DNA of 64,000 nucleotides from Lysobacter sp. K5869 (GTDB lineage: Bacteria; Pseudomonadota; Gammaproteobacteria; Xanthomonadales; Xanthomonadaceae): NCBI RefSeq assembly GCF_018847975.1, contig NZ_CP072597.1, positions 5,805,001 through 5,869,000 on the forward strand. The letters run 5' to 3'. Below the pieces are notes generated by a model. It was not told the origin of the DNA. It ran no database searches and saw only the letters and a list, made by a program, of their open reading frames with translations. Positions 16,393 to 25,824 of the stretch are shown here, one piece after another; the first letter of the stretch is position 1, and every line of letters starts with the position of its first letter. The translations under genes and the position numbers were made by a program.

Positions 16393-17565
16393 TTACTTCG
16401 CCGACTTCTCGGGCTTGTCGGCCTTGGCCGGCTTATCGCCGCTCTTGGCGTCGGCGAGCTTGCCCTCGATGGGCTTGCCGTCCTCGCCCACCGCGGTTTC
16501 CTCCAGCAACGGCGGCGGCAGATCGCGCGCGTACAGATCCGCCGGGCTGTCGCCCGGGCAGGTCTTGTCGGGGAAACCGAACTTCGCCTGCAATTGCTCG
16601 GCGCACTCGGGCATCGACTCGAAGCTCTTGCCGGTGCCCATGCACTGCTCGTCGAAGGCGCGGCGGAACGACTCGCGGCGGCGGACGAAATCGTCGCCGC
16701 ACTTGCGCGCCAGGCGGATGCGGTCGAGGTCGTCCTGGGCGGCGTTGGTGCCGTCCAAGCCGTATTGCTTGAGTTCGTCCGGGGTGAGGATGCGCAGGTC
16801 GCGGTTGGCCACGGTCATCATCAGGTCCGAGACCGCGGTGGCGACGCCGTTGCGCTCCAGGTAATCGCGCACCTGCTGGTTGATCTGGCGCAGCTCGCGG
16901 CTGAGTTCGGCGCGCGAGGTGGCGGTGGAGCGGTCGCGCATCAGCCGGTGGATGCCGACCTTGCCCTCGATCGAACGGGTGTCGCCGGCCGCCAGCACCA
17001 GCACGCAAGCGCTGTGGCAGACCGACTCCTCGCGCACCCAGATCGCCCAGCCCGACTCGGCGATGGTGTCGCCGGCGCGCAGCGCCTCTTCGACGTGGCC
17101 GCCGCTGGAATCGATGTCGAGGATGCGGGTCGGGATCTCCATGCGCGCGGCCATCGCCGCCACCCGCTGCGCCAGCGCGGTGAAGCCGGTGCCGATCTTG
17201 CCTTGGTAGCGCACCCGCACCACGCCGCGCTGCTGGCACGGCGACATCGCGTCGACCAGGCTGAAGAAATCCAGCGAGGCGAGCTTGTCGCCGTCGCCGA
17301 AGCGCGGGTAGTCGTATTCGCAGCTGATCCGGGCGACGCCGCCGTCGAGCTTGGCCGGCGGCCAGTAGGTGCCCTTGAGGATGTCCTCCTCGCTGACCGC
17401 CGCCGGCGCGGGCTTGGGGGTGTCGTTCTGGCTGCCCAGGGTCACCGGCGCCGCGGTTTGCGCCGGCTCGCTCTTGCCGCACGCGGCCAAGGCCAGCGCG
17501 CACAGCAACGCCAGCGAAGCGAGCAGGAACCCGCGGGCGGGGAACGGGGAGCGTTGCGGAAACAT
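16393..17565 (-). CDS. Predicted periplasmic lipoprotein with ClpP/SppA-like fold (COG3904-type)
   Basis: A 390-residue lipoprotein. The signal sequence contains LALAAC, with the lipidated Cys followed by Gly, which suggests the outer membrane. The central region (about residues 95-225) resembles ClpP-class serine peptidases: ILDIDSSGGHVEEALRAGD is the ClpP-like glycine-rich strand, and VCHSACVLVLAAG carries a Ser at the position of the catalytic nucleophile. GIHRLMRD is in the position of the catalytic His. This matches the periplasmic ClpP-like group often called COG3904, whose role is not established. The C-terminal 35 residues are Lys/Glu/Asp-rich (GDKPAKADKPEKSAK). It stands alone between the TonB receptor and the metE leader. 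Confidence 0.75.
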   Translation of the reverse strand: MFPQRSPFPARGFLLASLALLCALALAACGKSEPAQTAAPVTLGSQNDTPKPAPAAVSEEDILKGTYWPPAKLDGGVARISCEYDYPRFGDGDKLASLDFFSLVDAMSPCQQRGVVRVRYQGKIGTGFTALAQRVAAMAARMEIPTRILDIDSSGGHVEEALRAGDTIAESGWAIWVREESVCHSACVLVLAAGDTRSIEGKVGIHRLMRDRSTATSRAELSRELRQINQQVRDYLERNGVATAVSDLMMTVANRDLRILTPDELKQYGLDGTNAAQDDLDRIRLARKCGDDFVRRRESFRRAFDEQCMGTGKSFESMPECAEQLQAKFGFPDKTCPGDSPADLYARDLPPPLLEETAVGEDGKPIEGKLADAKSGDKPAKADKPEKSAK

Positions 17566-17976
17566 GTGTCGAGCCACCGGAGTCGGAATCGCGCGGGACC
17601 GTCCTGGCCCGCGCCGCGCGCTGCGCTGTCGCAAACGTTAGCCGTAGCCTGGGCCAAGCTCAACGAGGCGCGCGCGCGGAAGCGGGCGCGCCTTCATCTT
17701 GGGCGGGGGCGGATGAACCCCGGCCGAGGGAAACCCGGGGTTCGGCGCAGCCGACAGGTGCGGCAAAAGCGCGCCGATCGCGGCGATCCGGGCCGAACGT
17801 ATCGGCCGCCCACCCCGCGCGGCGCACGCTCCGGACGCGGCGCCCCAGCCTCGCCGCACCCGACGACGCGACCGCGCCCACCGCCGTTTTCGTCATTTGA
17901 CTTCGCCCTGCCCGCTGCGTACCTTGGCCTCGTCTCGGTGAACATCGCTTCATGCAGATAAAGCGATGGGACACGC
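17566..17976. other. Intergenic region ahead of the metE riboswitch
   Basis: No gene is supported here. TTGACT (17897) and TACCTT (17920) with a 17-base gap are a weak promoter candidate for metE. A conspicuous palindrome, CATCGCTT (17943-17950) and AAGCGATG (17961-17968), lies directly in front of the riboswitch and encloses a GATAAA element. It may be an operator or a second promoter. The rest is GC-rich and unremarkable. Confidence 0.4.
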
Positions 17977-18222
17977 CGGCCACGGTTCGCGCCGCGGCCG
18001 GCCAGAGGGAATCCGGTGCGAATCCGGAGCTGCCCCGCAGCGGTATGGGAAACGAACGGGTCTTGGCACTGGGCGCGGTTGGGCTTGGGAAGCGACCCTG
18101 TAGGCATGGAGCTAGGAGATAGCGTTTAGGAGTTGGGAGATAGCGAGAGCCAGAGCTTTTGCTATCTCCTAACTCCTATCCGCCACCTCCTAGCTCCAAA
18201 GTCCCGAGCCCGAAGACCTGCC
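17977..18222 (+). promoter_or_regulatory. Cobalamin riboswitch upstream of metE
   Basis: The aptamer landmarks are complete: GGGAATCCGGTGCGAATCC, GCTGCCCCGCAGCGG, TATGGGAAACGAACGGGTC, GGCACTGG, CTTGGGAAGC, and the closing GAGCCCGAAGACCTGCC. The core is identical over 33 bases to the nrdA riboswitch. This copy has the standard compact GGTG..AATCC junction that is expanded in the nrdA copy. A 92-base palindrome sits before the terminal motif (separate entry). Downstream, GGAAGGTCCGCCTTCC can form a hairpin soon after the aptamer and may belong to the expression platform. Cobalamin binding should switch metE off when MetH can work. Confidence 0.95.
18107..18198 (+). repeat. Long palindromic repeat lodged inside the metE cobalamin riboswitch
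   Basis: The outer arms TGGAGCTAGGAG and CTCCTAGCTCCA pair. The inner arms GGAGATAGC and GCTATCTCC enclose a loop ending in GCTTTT. The inner part (GGAGATAGCGAGA, GCTTTTGCTATCTCCTA, TCTATCCGC-like) is shared with the free intergenic palindrome at 29826-29898, so this is a dispersed element and not just a riboswitch stem. It has been accommodated at a position where the aptamer tolerates extra stems. Confidence 0.85.
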
Positions 18223-18427
18223 GCGACCGGAAGGTCCGCCTTCCGTCCGACTCCGGCCCCGCCACGCCGTCGCGCCCGCGCGACGTCCGCGGCGGGCCGG
18301 CTCGCCCGCGGGGGCGGAGGTCGAAGCCACTGGAATTCGTCGGGCCCGGCGCGAACGCGCGCGGGCCGGCGCGGCCGTGGTCTCCTTCGTTGCCCTGCGT
18401 CATGCCCACGCATCGCAGGTATTCATC

Positions 18428-20707
18428 ATGATCAGCGTCACCACTCTCGGCTTCCCGCGCATCGGCGCGCGGCGCGAGCTCAAGCAAGCCCTGGAATCGT
18501 TCTGGAACGGCGACAGCGACGCGGCCGCGCTGCAAGCCGCCGCCGCCGCGCTGCGCGAGCGCCATTGGCGCCTGTCGGCCGCCGCCGGCGCCGACAGCGT
18601 GCCGTGCAACGATTTCTCGCTCTACGACCACGTGCTCGACACGGCGCTGCTGTTCGACGCCATCCCGGCCTCGCACCGCGCCGCGTTCGAGGAGGATCCG
18701 CTCACCGGCTACTTCGCCCTCGCCCGCGGCCTGCAGGACGGCCGCCGCGATCTGCGCGCGCTGGAAATGACCAAGTGGTTCGACACCAACTACCACTATC
18801 TGGTCCCGCAGTTCGAGCCCAAGCAACGCTTCGCCCTGCGCGCCGACAAGCCGTTGGCCGAACTGGCGCAGGCGCGCGCGCTCGGTCTCGACGCGCGGCC
18901 GGTGCTGCTCGGCCCGGTCACCCTGCTCAAGCTCGGCAAGCGCAGCGACGGCGGCGATCCGCGCGAACTGCTCGACGCGCTGCTGCCGGCCTACGCCGAG
19001 TTGCTGGCCCAGCTCAAAGCCGCGGGCGCGAGTTGGGTGCAGATCGACGAACCGGCGCTGGCGCTCGATCTCGACGATACCGACCGCGCCGCGTACCGCC
19101 GCGCCTTCGACGCCCTCGCCCAGGCCGATTCGCCGCAACGCTTGCTCGCCACCTACTTCGGCGCGCTCGGCGACAACGCCGCGTGGGCCGCGCAGTTGCC
19201 GGTGCAGGCGCTGCATCTGGATCTGGTGCGCGCGCCGCAGCAACTCGAAGCGGTGTTGCCGCAACTGCCCGACGACCGCGCGCTGAGCCTGGGCGTGGTC
19301 GACGGCCGCAACATCTGGCGCGCCGACCTCGACGCCGCGCTGAGCCTCGCCCGCCGCGCCGGCGACCGCGCGCGCTGGCTGGCGCCGTCGTGTTCGCTCT
19401 TGCACGTGCCGACCGATATCGAACTCGAACGCAAGCTGCCCGGCCCGCTCAAGCAGTGGATGGCCTACGCGAAACAAAAGATCGAAGAGCTGCACCTGAT
19501 CGCCGGCGCGCTGGCCGGCGACGCCGCGGCCGAAGGCGAACTGGCGAAGGCCGCCAGCGCGCGCGCCGCGCGGCTGGCCTCGCCGCTGCTGCGCAACGCG
19601 CAGGTGCGCAAGCGCCTGGCCGAAGTCGAGCCGGCGATGACCCGCCGCGCCAGCGCGTACCCGCAACGCGCGCGCGTGCAGCAGGAGCGGCTGCAACTGC
19701 CGCTGTTCCCGACCACGACCATCGGCTCGTTCCCGCAGACCGCGCAAGTGCGCCACGCCCGCGCCGAACACAAGGCCGGCCGCCTCGACGACGCCGGCTA
19801 CCGCGCCTTCCTAGAAAACGAAACCGTGCAGTGCCTGCGCGAGCAGGAAGCGCTCGGCCTCGACATGCTCGTGCACGGCGAATTCGAGCGCAACGACATG
19901 GTCGAGTACTTCGGCGAACAACTCGACGGCTTCGCCTTCACCTCGCACGGTTGGGTGCAGAGCTACGGCTCGCGCTGCGTCAAGCCGCCAGTGCTGTTCG
20001 GCGACGTGGCGCGGCCCAAGCCGATGACGGTGCGGTGGAGCCGTTTCGCCCAGGACCACGCGAGCAAACCGGTCAAGGGCATGCTGACCGGGCCGGTGAC
20101 GATCCTGCAGTGGTCGTTCGTGCGCGACGACCAGCCGCGCGCCGACAGTTGCCGGCAGATCGCACTGGCCTTGCGCGAGGAGGTGCTGGACCTGGAAGCC
20201 GCCGGCATCGCCGCGATCCAGATCGACGAACCCGCGCTGCGCGAAGGCCTGCCGCTGCGCCGCACCGATTGGCCGGCGTATCTGGCCTGGGCCGGCGAAA
20301 GCTTCCGCCTCGCCGCCAGCGGCGTGGACGATGCGACCCAGATCCACACCCACATGTGCTACGCCGAGTTCAACGACATCATCGACGCGGTCGCCGCGCT
20401 CGACGCCGACGTGATCTCGATCGAGACCTCGCGCTCGCGCATGGAGTTGCTCGACGCGTTCGTGCGCTACCGCTATCCCAACGGCATCGGCCCGGGCGTG
20501 TACGACATCCATTCGCCGCGCGTGCCCGACCGGGCCGAGATGTTCGAGCTGCTCGACAAGGCGCTGGACGTGCTGGAACCGGCGCAGTTGTGGGTCAACC
20601 CCGACTGCGGTTTGAAGACCCGCGGTTGGCCGGAAGTGCGCGCGGCGTTGCGGGCGATGGTGGCCGCGGCCGAGGGTCTGCGCGAGGCGGCGCGCGCGCA
20701 AGCGTGA
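18428..20707 (+). CDS. metE: Cobalamin-independent methionine synthase
   Basis: Transfers a methyl group from 5-methyltetrahydropteroyl-triglutamate to homocysteine, giving methionine without B12. The 759-residue protein has the family length and starts [19 protein letters not shown]. The zinc and homocysteine site is complete: His642 and Cys644 in IHTHMCYAE and Cys727 in [11 protein letters not shown], equivalent to the E. coli ligands. [10 protein letters not shown] marks the start of the C-terminal barrel, and [13 protein letters not shown] is also typical. I chose the ATG at MISV because the in-frame extension upstream is unconserved leader sequence. It is controlled by the riboswitch directly upstream. 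A B12-dependent MetH is presumably encoded elsewhere. Confidence 0.97.
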   Translation: MISVTTLGFPRIGARRELKQALESFWNGDSDAAALQAAAAALRERHWRLSAAAGADSVPCNDFSLYDHVLDTALLFDAIPASHRAAFEEDPLTGYFALARGLQDGRRDLRALEMTKWFDTNYHYLVPQFEPKQRFALRADKPLAELAQARALGLDARPVLLGPVTLLKLGKRSDGGDPRELLDALLPAYAELLAQLKAAGASWVQIDEPALALDLDDTDRAAYRRAFDALAQADSPQRLLATYFGALGDNAAWAAQLPVQALHLDLVRAPQQLEAVLPQLPDDRALSLGVVDGRNIWRADLDAALSLARRAGDRARWLAPSCSLLHVPTDIELERKLPGPLKQWMAYAKQKIEELHLIAGALAGDAAAEGELAKAASARAARLASPLLRNAQVRKRLAEVEPAMTRRASAYPQRARVQQERLQLPLFPTTTIGSFPQTAQVRHARAEHKAGRLDDAGYRAFLENETVQCLREQEALGLDMLVHGEFERNDMVEYFGEQLDGFAFTSHGWVQSYGSRCVKPPVLFGDVARPKPMTVRWSRFAQDHASKPVKGMLTGPVTILQWSFVRDDQPRADSCRQIALALREEVLDLEAAGIAAIQIDEPALREGLPLRRTDWPAYLAWAGESFRLAASGVDDATQIHTHMCYAEFNDIIDAVAALDADVISIETSRSRMELLDAFVRYRYPNGIGPGVYDIHSPRVPDRAEMFELLDKALDVLEPAQLWVNPDCGLKTRGWPEVRAALRAMVAAAEGLREAARAQA

Positions 20708-20711
20708 ACCG

Positions 20712-20745
20712 CGCGGACGCGCCGCTGCGCGGCGGCGCGTCCGCG
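20712..20745 (+). terminator. Strong GC hairpin after metE
   Basis: CGCGGACGCGCCGC pairs with GCGGCGCGTCCGCG around a short loop, starting five bases past the metE stop. There is no real U-tract, so it may be a Rho-assisted terminator or an mRNA-stabilising stem. Confidence 0.5.
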
Positions 20746-20974
20746 TTCGGGTCGATGGCGCCTCGGGCGGCCGCGTTCTGTGCGCCGGTTCGGAGTCGGT
20801 CGCGGCGGATTCGGGGCGGCCGATCCGCAAGGGCCGGGTCGAAGCGGCCGGTCCGCCGCGGCGCGTTCGCAGCGACCGGCCGGAAGCGGGCGATGCCCCG
20901 GCGACCGCGCCCGAACGCCCCGATTCCGTCACCGCTGTCGGCCGGGATCGCGCCGCCCGCCCGAACCCCTTCGC

Positions 20975-22765
20975 CTAAAAACTGAACCCGTTGCGTCCGC
21001 GCCGCTTGACCCGATACAGCGCCGCATCCGCGCGATCCATCGCCGCGTCCAGCTCCTCCGCCGCCGCGGCGAACGCCACGCCGATGCTGCAGGTCAGGCG
21101 GCCGTGTTCGCTGTCGCGATGCTCGATGGCCGCGCGATGGACGCCGAGCAAGGCCGCGCGCGCCGTTTCGATCGCCCGCGCCACCGACGCCTCGGGCATC
21201 AGCACGCAGAACTCCTCGCCGCCGGTGCGCACCAGCGCGTCGCTCTCCTCGCGGATCTGCGCGCGGATCGCCGCCACCGCCGCGCGCAGGGCGTCGTCGC
21301 CGGCGCGATGGCCGTAGCGGTCGTTGTAGGCCTTGAAGTGATCGACATCGATCAGCAGCACCGCCACGCCGCGGCGCGGCGCGCGCGCGATCAGCGCTTG
21401 CACGAACTCCTCGCCGCCGCGGCGGTTGCACGCGCCGGTCAGGGGATCGGTGCGCGCCACCCGGTCCAGTTCGGTCAGCGCCTCGCGCAACTGCGCGGTG
21501 CGCTGCACCACCTCGTTCTCGCGCTCGGCCAGGCTCTGGCGCAGTTCGGCGTGGGCATGGTCGAGCCGCGCCGACAGATCGACGATGGCGTCGAGCACCG
21601 GCTGCAGTTCCTCGGGCATCGGCGCGTGCGCCGGCGCGCCGTCGGGATCGGGCGGCGCGCCGGCGGCGAGCGCGCGCAAGCGTTGCAGCAGCAGCGACGA
21701 GGCGCGGCCGAGCGTGCGCGCATACCAGCCGAACGCCAGCGCTGCGCCGAGCACGGCCAGCAGCAGCGCTTGGCTCATGAACACCACCCGCTCCATCGCC
21801 TCGCGCGCGGCGCGTTCGCGCGGGCCGACCGCGTACACCGTCCAGCCGTCGCGCGCGCGGGCGCGGGCGACGAACGCGCGCGCGCCGCCGGGCATCACCG
21901 CCAACCCGCGGCGTTCGGCGGGACCGTCGAGTTCGCCGAGCGCCGCGGCGAAACGGCTGTCGGCGGCGCGCTGCATGAAGCGCAGGCCCATCGCCGCGCT
22001 GGCGTGGATGACGCGGCCGCTGCGGTCGAGCAGCACGGTCTCGAAGTCGCCGCGCGCACCGTCGTCGTACAGTTGCTCCGGGCTCAGCGAGGCCTCGATC
22101 ACGCCGTCGAACGCACCGTCGCGAAAGCGCGGCACCGACACCACCACTAGCGGATCGCTGCCGATGCCGCGGCCGACGAAGGCGTCGGACACGTAGTCGC
22201 GGCCGGTGCGCGCCGGCACCCGGAAATAATCGCGATAGGCCACGTCCAGGCCGATCGCGCGCGGCACCACCTTCGCCGGCGCGGCGCCGATCACCTTGCC
22301 GCGCGCATCGGTGGCGATGAGGGTCAGGATCGAGGGATAGCGCCGCTGCAGTTCGGCCATCTCCAGGTTCCAGTCGAGGTCGTGGCGCCGCCCGGCCGCG
22401 GCCAGCACGTTGAGGCTGGCGCGCAGCGCGATCAGGCTGTCGTCGAGTTCGCGCGCGAGCATTTGCGCGCCGACGTCCAAGCGGCGGTCGATCTCGACCA
22501 ACTCGGTGCGGTAGCGGCTCCAGATCATCGCCGAGCCGAACAACAGGCTCGGCAAGGCCACCGCCAGCGTCAGCAGACGAATGAACTGGCCGTACAACCC
22601 GCGCCCGGCCGGGCGCAGTCCGGAGGGTCCGTTTGTGGATTTTTTGCGGCCTCCAAAACGAAACAGCCCCGCCGGAGCGGGGCTGTTTCGTTTTGGGGGC
22701 GCCGACGTTCGCCGCCGCCCGGACTCGCCGGGCGACGCGCGATCGGGTGGCCGGGGCTGTTCCAT
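20975..22765 (-). CDS. Membrane-bound diguanylate cyclase with periplasmic sensor domain
   Basis: Makes cyclic di-GMP from two GTP. From the chosen start the protein has 596 residues. It has a membrane helix (FIRLLTLAVALPSLLFGSAM), a periplasmic Cache-like sensor of about 270 residues (IATDARGKVIGAAPA, DYFRVPARTGRDYVSDAFVG), a second helix (FMSQALLLAVLGAALAFGWY), a coiled coil (LRQSLAERENEVVQRTAQLR) and a C-terminal GGDEF domain. The active-site motif is GGEEF. The inhibitory RxxD site is not conserved: Glu replaces Arg in EESDALVRTGGEEF. The start is doubtful. The ATG at 22765 has AGGGAG eight bases upstream, but a perfect 20-bp hairpin lies inside the first 40 codons. A TTG at 22597 would avoid it. 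Confidence 0.85.
   Translation of the reverse strand: MEQPRPPDRASPGESGRRRTSAPPKRNSPAPAGLFRFGGRKKSTNGPSGLRPAGRGLYGQFIRLLTLAVALPSLLFGSAMIWSRYRTELVEIDRRLDVGAQMLARELDDSLIALRASLNVLAAAGRRHDLDWNLEMAELQRRYPSILTLIATDARGKVIGAAPAKVVPRAIGLDVAYRDYFRVPARTGRDYVSDAFVGRGIGSDPLVVVSVPRFRDGAFDGVIEASLSPEQLYDDGARGDFETVLLDRSGRVIHASAAMGLRFMQRAADSRFAAALGELDGPAERRGLAVMPGGARAFVARARARDGWTVYAVGPRERAAREAMERVVFMSQALLLAVLGAALAFGWYARTLGRASSLLLQRLRALAAGAPPDPDGAPAHAPMPEELQPVLDAIVDLSARLDHAHAELRQSLAERENEVVQRTAQLREALTELDRVARTDPLTGACNRRGGEEFVQALIARAPRRGVAVLLIDVDHFKAYNDRYGHRAGDDALRAAVAAIRAQIREESDALVRTGGEEFCVLMPEASVARAIETARAALLGVHRAAIEHRDSEHGRLTCSIGVAFAAAAEELDAAMDRADAALYRVKRRGRNGFSF
22653..22696. terminator. Bidirectional terminator-like hairpin downstream of gapA
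   Basis: Perfect 20-bp stem: CCAAAACGAAACAGCCCCGC pairs with its exact inverse across a CGGA tetraloop. The AAAACGAAAC and GTTTCGTTTT ends supply T-runs on both strands. It lies 107-150 bases past the gapA stop, and also inside the N-terminal reading frame of the diguanylate cyclase gene if that gene starts at 22765. Confidence 0.85.
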
Positions 22766-22802
22766 CGCCCGATCTCCCTGCCTGGGTCGGTGGCCGCGCG
22801 GC

Positions 22803-23884
<1,082 letters not shown>

Positions 23885-24040
23885 TCCGGCAACGCCACGG
23901 CCGAGAGCGACGGTGAGCCGCACCCGGACTGCGATGGCAATCAAGGTTTGCCATTTTCTTGCGCATTTAGAGTGCGCGGCAGGCCTCGGCCTGTTCAGAA
24001 AACCAAGTATTCCGTACTCACTTGTAGGGGGACTCAAGGA

Positions 24041-24664
24041 ATGAACCATCGACTGATCGGCGGCCTCGTCGCCGCCGCGTTCGCTTGTGCGGCCCATCCG
24101 GCCCTGGCCCAGCAGGCCGGCAACTTCACCGTCGGCGTCGGCGCCCACCAAGTCCAGCCCAAGTCCAACAACGGCAGCCTGCTCGGTGGTACCGCCCAGC
24201 TCGAGATCGGCGACAACGTCCAGCCGACCTTCACCTTCGAATACTTCTTCCGCGACAACCTCGGCATCGAAGTGCTGGCGGCGACGCCGTTCAAGCACGA
24301 CATCGAGATCAAGGGCCTGGGCAAGGTCGCCACGACCAAGCACCTGCCGCCGACGTTCTCGCTGCAATACCACTGGAACAGCCAGGGCGTGGTCTCGCCG
24401 TTCGTCGGCGTGGGCGTGAACTACACGACCTTCTTCAGCGAGAAGACCACCGGCCCGCTGCGCGGCGCCAAGCTCAAGCTGGAGGATTCGGTCGGCGTGG
24501 CCGCGCACGTGGGCGTGGACTTCCAGCTCAACGAGCGCGGCGCGATCCGGGTCGACGCGCGCTGGATGGACATCGGCAGCGACGTCAAGCTCAACGGCAC
24601 GAAGATCGGCAAGGCCAACATCGATCCGTTCGTGTACGGCCTGGCGTACGTGTTCAAGTTCTGA
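24041..24664 (+). CDS. ompW: OmpW family outer-membrane protein
   Basis: Small eight-strand beta-barrel of the OmpW family, 207 residues. These proteins carry small hydrophobic molecules across the outer membrane. The signal peptide is MNHRLIGGLVAAAFACAAHP, cleaved after ALA-Q. The mature protein shows family landmarks: GNFTVGVGAHQVQP, FTFEYFFRDNLGIEVLAATPF, VSPFVGVGVNYTTFF, and the C-terminal PFVYGLAYVFKF with the terminal Phe needed by the BAM complex. The AGGGGG and AAGGA signals just upstream fix the start. It is followed by a clear terminator. Confidence 0.93.
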   Translation: MNHRLIGGLVAAAFACAAHPALAQQAGNFTVGVGAHQVQPKSNNGSLLGGTAQLEIGDNVQPTFTFEYFFRDNLGIEVLAATPFKHDIEIKGLGKVATTKHLPPTFSLQYHWNSQGVVSPFVGVGVNYTTFFSEKTTGPLRGAKLKLEDSVGVAAHVGVDFQLNERGAIRVDARWMDIGSDVKLNGTKIGKANIDPFVYGLAYVFKF

Positions 24665-24702
24665 GGATCGCCGGCGGCGCCGAGGCCGCCGCCGCGACAC
24701 GG

Positions 24703-24739
24703 GGCCGCGCCGGTTCGCCGGGCGCGGCCTTCGTTTTTA
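24703..24739 (+). terminator. Rho-independent terminator after the OmpW gene
   Basis: GGCCGCGCCGG, a TTCG tetraloop and CCGGGCGCGGCC are followed by TTCGTTTTT. Confidence 0.85.
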
Positions 24740-24896
24740 TGGAGGCGTTGCCGGCGGGTCGGCCACGACGACGGGCGAGTCGGCGAAAGCCGGCTTGCGC
24801 GCGAGGTCCGACGCGCGCGTCCCGAACCGCCGCCGTCCGCCGCACCGCCAGCTTCGGACAGCGGCGCCGCCCGCGCGCTCCGGTACAGTGCGCGCC

Positions 24897-25748
24897 ATGA
24901 CCGAACCCCGTACGTCCGCTTCCGCCCGCCGCTTGCTCGGCGCCGCCGCCCTCGCGCTCGCCCTGCCGCTGCCGGCTTTGGCCTGGGGCCCGCAAGGCCA
25001 CCGCCTCGTCGCCGAACTGGCCTGGGCCGAAATGTCGCCCGCCGCGCGCGCCGAAGCGACCAAGCTGCTCGCCGGCGAGCCCGACCCGAGCCTGCCCGGC
25101 ATCGCCAACTGGGCCGACGAACTGCGCGCCAACGACCCCGACCTGGGCAAGCGCAGCGCCAAGTGGCATTACGTCAACCTGCCCGAGGACGGCGACTGCC
25201 ATTACGACGCCGCCCGCGATTGCCCCGGCGGCAATTGCGCGGTCGGCGCCATCGTCGCGCAGACCGCGATCCTGGCCGACCGCAGCAAATCCCAGGCCGA
25301 GCGTTTGCAGGCGCTGAAGTTCGTCGTGCACATCGTCGGCGACGTGCACCAGCCGCTGCACGCCGGCTACGCCCGCGACAAGGGCGGCAACGACTTCCAG
25401 CTCGCCATTCCCGGCCAGCCCGAGCGCCCCGGCGGCTACGGCGCCAACCTGCACTCGCTGTGGGACAGCGGCATGCTGAGCATGAGCAAGCTCGGCGACG
25501 AGAAGTATCTGGCCAAGCTGCAGCGCATCGACGTGCCCGCGGTCAGCGCCGTCGGCCTGCCGCCGCCGGCCGCCGACTGGGCCGAGGAATCGTGCAAACT
25601 GGTGCGGCAGCCGGGCTTCTACCCGCCCACCCACAAGCTGGCCCCGGACTACGTCGCCACCTGGCGGCCGCTGGCCGAGACCCAGCTGCGCCTGGGCGGC
25701 GAACACCTGGCCAAAGTGCTCGACGCCGCGCTGGCGCCGGGCCGCTGA
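24897..25748 (+). CDS. Secreted S1/P1-family nuclease
   Basis: Zinc-dependent nuclease that degrades single-stranded nucleic acid, exported to the periplasm or medium. The protein has 283 residues with a signal peptide ending ALA before WGPQGHRLVAELA. The mature N-terminal Trp is itself a zinc ligand in this family and is correctly placed. Other ligands appear in order: His of GHRLV, the Asp of NWADELR, KWHYVNLP, HIVGDVHQPLHAG, and NLHSLWDSG. Cysteines in CHYDAARDCPGGNC likely form disulfides. A TACAGT box only seven bases before the ATG suggests the message could be leaderless. The following hydrolase gene is 76 bases away. Confidence 0.92.
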   Translation: MTEPRTSASARRLLGAAALALALPLPALAWGPQGHRLVAELAWAEMSPAARAEATKLLAGEPDPSLPGIANWADELRANDPDLGKRSAKWHYVNLPEDGDCHYDAARDCPGGNCAVGAIVAQTAILADRSKSQAERLQALKFVVHIVGDVHQPLHAGYARDKGGNDFQLAIPGQPERPGGYGANLHSLWDSGMLSMSKLGDEKYLAKLQRIDVPAVSAVGLPPPAADWAEESCKLVRQPGFYPPTHKLAPDYVATWRPLAETQLRLGGEHLAKVLDAALAPGR

Positions 25749-25824
25749 CCGCCGCGGCGCGCTGCGCCGCCCCGGCCCTCGCGGCGCGCGCCGCGCGGGC
25801 CTCGCCGCACAGAGAGCCGCCGCC

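Noticed and set aside
17939..17952. MetR-like site TGAA-CATCGC-TTCA upstream of metE.
   Set aside because: The spacer is six bases, whereas the MetR consensus has five. It is probably part of the CATCGCTT/AAGCGATG palindrome.
20746..20974. A small gene between metE and the diguanylate cyclase.
   Set aside because: Frames here have no ribosome site and Arg/Pro-rich composition. Short GGCCGGTCC-like palindromes are the only structure.
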